In this document: piece by piece, positions 6,180-7,888 of the stretch
How positions within the stretch are numbered: the stretch's first letter is position 1
Layout of the letters: each line of letters begins with the position of its first letter
NCBI GenBank assembly: GCA_005888955.1
Contig: VBCS01000310.1
Location: 1-7,888, forward strand
Direction of reading: 5' to 3'
From: Betaproteobacteria bacterium
GTDB lineage: Bacteria > Pseudomonadota > Gammaproteobacteria > Burkholderiales > Casimicrobiaceae
DNA: 7,888 nucleotides
Translations under genes and position numbers: made by a program
The notes under the pieces: model-generated
Seen by the model: only the letters and a program-made list of their open reading frames with translations
Databases searched by the model: none
What the model was told of the DNA's origin: nothing

Positions 6180-6203
6180 GGTGCCGCGCCGCGATGCGGC
6201 ACC
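6180..6203 (-). terminator. Hairpin just downstream of the small lipoprotein gene
   Basis: GGTGCCGC (6180-6187) pairs perfectly with GCGGCACC (6196-6203) around an 8-nt loop. On the minus strand it starts 13 nt after the lipoprotein stop codon, where a terminator would lie. No T-run follows, so it may instead protect the mRNA 3' end or act with Rho. It also separates the lipoprotein gene from the zinc-ribbon gene. Confidence 0.4.
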
Positions 6204-6216
6204 GTTCTGCCGGCGA

Positions 6217-6420
6217 TCAGGACGGCTTGCTGGTTTCCCGGAGCAGCGGGCAGTGAAGCCAATAGCGCTGGGTCACGGCCGGCTGCCACGTGCGATCTAT
6301 CCGTTCCATCAAAGCCCTGTCGCAGGCCAGATTGCTTTCGACCTTCTGCGCCGGCTGTACCGGCACCGACGAGCAACCGGCAACGAGCGCCGCGCCACAC
6401 AAAGCAAGGATCAGCTTCAT
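6217..6420 (-). CDS. Small lipoprotein of unknown function
   Basis: This is a 67-residue protein. Its lipoprotein signal peptide MKLILALCGAALVAGC has the lipobox L12-V-A-G-C16. Residues 17 and 18 are serine, not aspartate, so by the usual Lol sorting rule it should go to the outer membrane. The mature part is about 50 residues with two further cysteines, C33 and C57, in NLACDRALMERIDRTW and RYWLHCPLL. They could pair in the periplasm. The start is fixed by AAGGAGG at 6435-6429 and by the signal peptide. An in-frame ATG at 6474 would put 18 polar residues ahead of it and is rejected. It lies after the metallopeptidase gene but has its own promoter-like sequence and a hairpin after the stop, so it is likely a single-gene unit. 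Confidence 0.85.
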   Translation of the reverse strand: MKLILALCGAALVAGCSSVPVQPAQKVESNLACDRALMERIDRTWQPAVTQRYWLHCPLLRETSKPS

Positions 6421-6428
6421 TGGGATTC

Positions 6429-6435
6429 CTCCTTT
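6429..6435 (-). promoter_or_regulatory. Strong ribosome-binding site of the small lipoprotein
   Basis: On the minus strand AAGGAGG lies 8 nt before the ATG at 6420. It is the best match to the anti-Shine-Dalgarno sequence among the genes here and decides the start. It suggests strong translation compared with the neighbours, whose sites are weak. Confidence 0.8.
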
Positions 6436-6445
6436 CGGCCTTTTG

Positions 6446-6474
6446 ACTATAGGCGTAAAGACCGGGCTCAGCAA
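6446..6474 (-). promoter_or_regulatory. Candidate sigma-70 promoter of the small lipoprotein gene
   Basis: On the minus strand TTGCTG (6474-6469, 3 of 6 to TTGACA) is followed after exactly 17 bp by TATAGT (6451-6446, 5 of 6 to TATAAT). Transcription would begin near 6439 and leave an 18-19 nt leader holding the AAGGAGG site. It lies just after the metallopeptidase stop, in a locally AT-richer patch. The box match and spacing are seen; activity is inferred. Confidence 0.45.
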
Positions 6475-6510
6475 GACCGCTCGCCAGTTAACACGACCGC
6501 CTGGGCTCCC

Positions 6511-7380
6511 CTAGAGATCGGACGCCGTAAACGTATTGCATTGCCGCAGATCTCCCGAAGTCAGACCGACGCGGAACCACTTCACGCGCTGCGCCGAGGA
6601 ACCGTGCGTGAACGATTCGGGAACCGCATAGCCGCGCGAACGCTGCTGCAGCCGGTCGTCGCCGACGGCCGATGCGGCGGCGATACCCTGCTCGACGTCG
6701 CGGGTGTCGAGGGCTCCGCGTTGTTGCGCCGAGTGGCCCCATACGCCGGCGAAGCAGTCCGCCTGCAGCTCCTGCCGCACCGACAGCGTGTTGCGCACGC
6801 GGTCCGAAGCATTTTCCGCCTTCTGCTGCACTTCACGCATGAGTCCGAGCTGGTTTTGCACGTGGTGGCCGACTTCGTGTGCGATCACGTAGGCACGCGC
6901 GAATTCGCCGGGCGCGCCGAAGCGCTGTGTGAGCTCCTGGAAGAACCGGAGATCGAGGTAGACGTGCTGATCGCCCGGGCAATAGAACGGCCCCATCGCT
7001 GCGCTGGCGAATCCGCAGGCCGACGGGACTTGCCCATGAAACAAGGTGAGCCTCGGCGGCTGGTAGCGGCCGCCCCGCTTGGCGAGCTCGGCGCTCCAGA
7101 AGTCTTCGGTGTCGCCGAGGATCGCGCGCACGAAATCGACCTGTGGATCGCTCTGCGCCGGCGCACCGGGCGGCGCGCTTGCCGGCGCCTGCGCGGTCGG
7201 GGGCGCGCCGGTTTCGAGCAAGGTGAGCACGTCGAGCGGATTCTTGCCGAGCAAGAGGCTGATGACGACGATGGCGATCAGCGCGCCTCCGCCGATCTTG
7301 AATCCACCTCCGAGTCCGAATCCGCCGCCGCTGCCGGCGTCTTCGACGTTCTCACTACGGCGAAAATCGTCCCAGCGCAT
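6511..7380 (-). CDS. ypfJ: YpfJ-family neutral zinc metallopeptidase, membrane-anchored
   Basis: This 289-residue protein is of the putative neutral zinc metallopeptidase family. It has the family's usual start (MRWDDFRRSENVED), a Gly-rich stretch (17-32) and one membrane helix (about 33-45, ALIAIVVISLLLG). A Pro/Ala-rich linker (59-79) follows. The catalytic domain, expected outside the membrane, has the zinc motif H168-E-V-G-H172, with E169 as the general base. The second conserved block, VRQELQADCFAGVW (201-214), holds E204, the likely third ligand. Cysteines 122 and 134 (SACGFASAAMGPFYC) match the usual family pattern, and C209 and C281 may form another pair. GGGAG about 7 nt before the ATG supports the start. 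Substrates of the family are not established. The gene begins 43 bp after the glycosylase gene on the same strand and could share its transcript. Confidence 0.95.
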   Translation of the reverse strand: MRWDDFRRSENVEDAGSGGGFGLGGGFKIGGGALIAIVVISLLLGKNPLDVLTLLETGAPPTAQAPASAPPGAPAQSDPQVDFVRAILGDTEDFWSAELAKRGGRYQPPRLTLFHGQVPSACGFASAAMGPFYCPGDQHVYLDLRFFQELTQRFGAPGEFARAYVIAHEVGHHVQNQLGLMREVQQKAENASDRVRNTLSVRQELQADCFAGVWGHSAQQRGALDTRDVEQGIAAASAVGDDRLQQRSRGYAVPESFTHGSSAQRVKWFRVGLTSGDLRQCNTFTASDL

Positions 7381-7423
7381 GGTGTCTCCCTGGCGATTCC
7401 CGAGAATACGCTACATCGCGCGC

Positions 7424-7888
7424 TCAGCCGAGCTCGTCGATCGATCGCGGCCAGCTCGATTTCAAGAGCCGCGACAGGGCGCGATCGGCAAGGATCATGC
7501 CCCCAGTCTGACAGCGCGCGCAGTAGTTCGTTTCGTTTTCCGCGTAGACGATGCGCTGCACGGGCGCGCCGCAGACCGGGCAAGGCTGCCGGAATTTGCC
7601 GTGCACTGCCATCTCCGGACGGAACGCGGTCACCCCGGCCGGAAAGTCCTCGCCGGTTTCGGCGCGCAGGCGAACGGTCCACTCGGCGAGGACCTCGCGC
7701 GCCGCCCCGTGCAGCCTCGCGATCTCTTCGGGCAAGAGCTTCTGCGTCAGGGCGATCGGCGACAGCCGCGCCCGGTGCAGGATTTCGTCCGAATACGCGT
7801 TGCCGATGCCGCTGAACAGCCGCGGGTCGGTCAGCGCGCGCTTGAGGGTATGGTTCTCGCGCAAAAGACGCTCACGAAACGCCGCCAG
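7424..7888 (-). CDS. Fpg/Nei-family DNA glycosylase (MutM-like), N-terminus cut by window edge
   Basis: The C-terminal 154 residues of a base-excision repair glycosylase are present; the frame is open to the right edge, so about 120-130 N-terminal residues, with the catalytic Pro2-Glu3, are outside. Visible parts are the helix-two-turn-helix (NHTLKRALTDPRLFSGIGNA, with N30 of GIGN as the DNA-phosphate contact) and a C-terminal zinc finger with cysteines 103/106 and 123/126, sixteen residues apart as in E. coli Fpg. Two features depart from canonical MutM. The arginine conserved near the finger turn (R258 in E. coli) is asparagine here (N118, in YAENETNYC). The protein also continues about 27 residues beyond the last cysteine, through QTGGMILADRALSRLL to DELG, where canonical Fpg stops. 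I recall a MutM-like subfamily with such a tail. Substrate range is therefore uncertain: oxidised purines, pyrimidines or other lesions. Confidence 0.93.
   Translation of the reverse strand: MAAFRERLLRENHTLKRALTDPRLFSGIGNAYSDEILHRARLSPIALTQKLLPEEIARLHGAAREVLAEWTVRLRAETGEDFPAGVTAFRPEMAVHGKFRQPCPVCGAPVQRIVYAENETNYCARCQTGGMILADRALSRLLKSSWPRSIDELG

Noticed and set aside
6421..6474. ATG at 6474 as the lipoprotein start
   Set aside because: It would put the promoter boxes and the AAGGAGG site inside the coding region and push the lipobox to residue 34, too far for a lipoprotein signal peptide.
6058..7815. Plus-strand open frame of 585 codons across the lipoprotein, metallopeptidase and glycosylase genes
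   Set aside because: It runs antisense through three well-supported genes, one with HEVGHH and one with an Fpg zinc finger. It is a GC-rich shadow despite its length.

Overview
The window is about two-thirds G+C, densely coded and mostly minus-strand. It looks chromosomal and probably betaproteobacterial. The pointers are a full-length AceK, a DUF4124 envelope protein, a YpfJ-type metallopeptidase, an Fpg/Nei glycosylase of the subtype ending in a long tail, and small secreted proteins of a kind common in that class. This placement rests on recalled families, not on a search. I see no IS transposase, phage gene, CRISPR array, tRNA or rRNA.

Layout: (1) 1-1147, minus: most of L-serine ammonia-lyase (sdaA), cut by the left edge just before its last two Fe-S cysteines. 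(2) 1216-1890, plus, divergent from sdaA: an exported protein with four 36-residue SEL1 repeats. (3) 1891-2277: a 387-bp gap between convergent genes, with no credible gene but two long imperfect inverted repeats side by side (1910-2078 and 2101-2272). (4) 2278-4062, minus: aceK, isocitrate dehydrogenase kinase/phosphatase. (5) 4152-4994, plus: a DUF4124 envelope protein. (6) 5102-5431, minus: a small secreted protein. (7) 5560-6069, minus: a zinc-ribbon protein with a C-terminal hydrophobic tail and a disturbed 5' end. (8) 6217-6420, minus: a 67-residue lipoprotein with its own promoter and a strong ribosome-binding site. (9) 6511-7380, minus: a YpfJ-family zinc metallopeptidase. (10) 7424-7888, minus: the C-terminal part of an Fpg/Nei-family DNA glycosylase, cut by the right edge.

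The genes do not form one pathway. SdaA makes pyruvate from serine and AceK sets the split between the TCA cycle and the glyoxylate shunt, so both touch central carbon metabolism, but they are separated by an opposing gene and are not an operon. The SEL1 protein, DUF4124 protein, 109-residue protein and lipoprotein are predicted exported, and the metallopeptidase is membrane-anchored. The glycosylase and metallopeptidase genes are 43 bp apart in one direction and may be co-transcribed.

The most unusual content is the non-coding gap at 1891-2277. Each half folds into a hairpin of about 60 base pairs over about 170 nt. The two share a bulge built on GGGTACCC and look like inverted copies of one element. 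I do not recognise the family.
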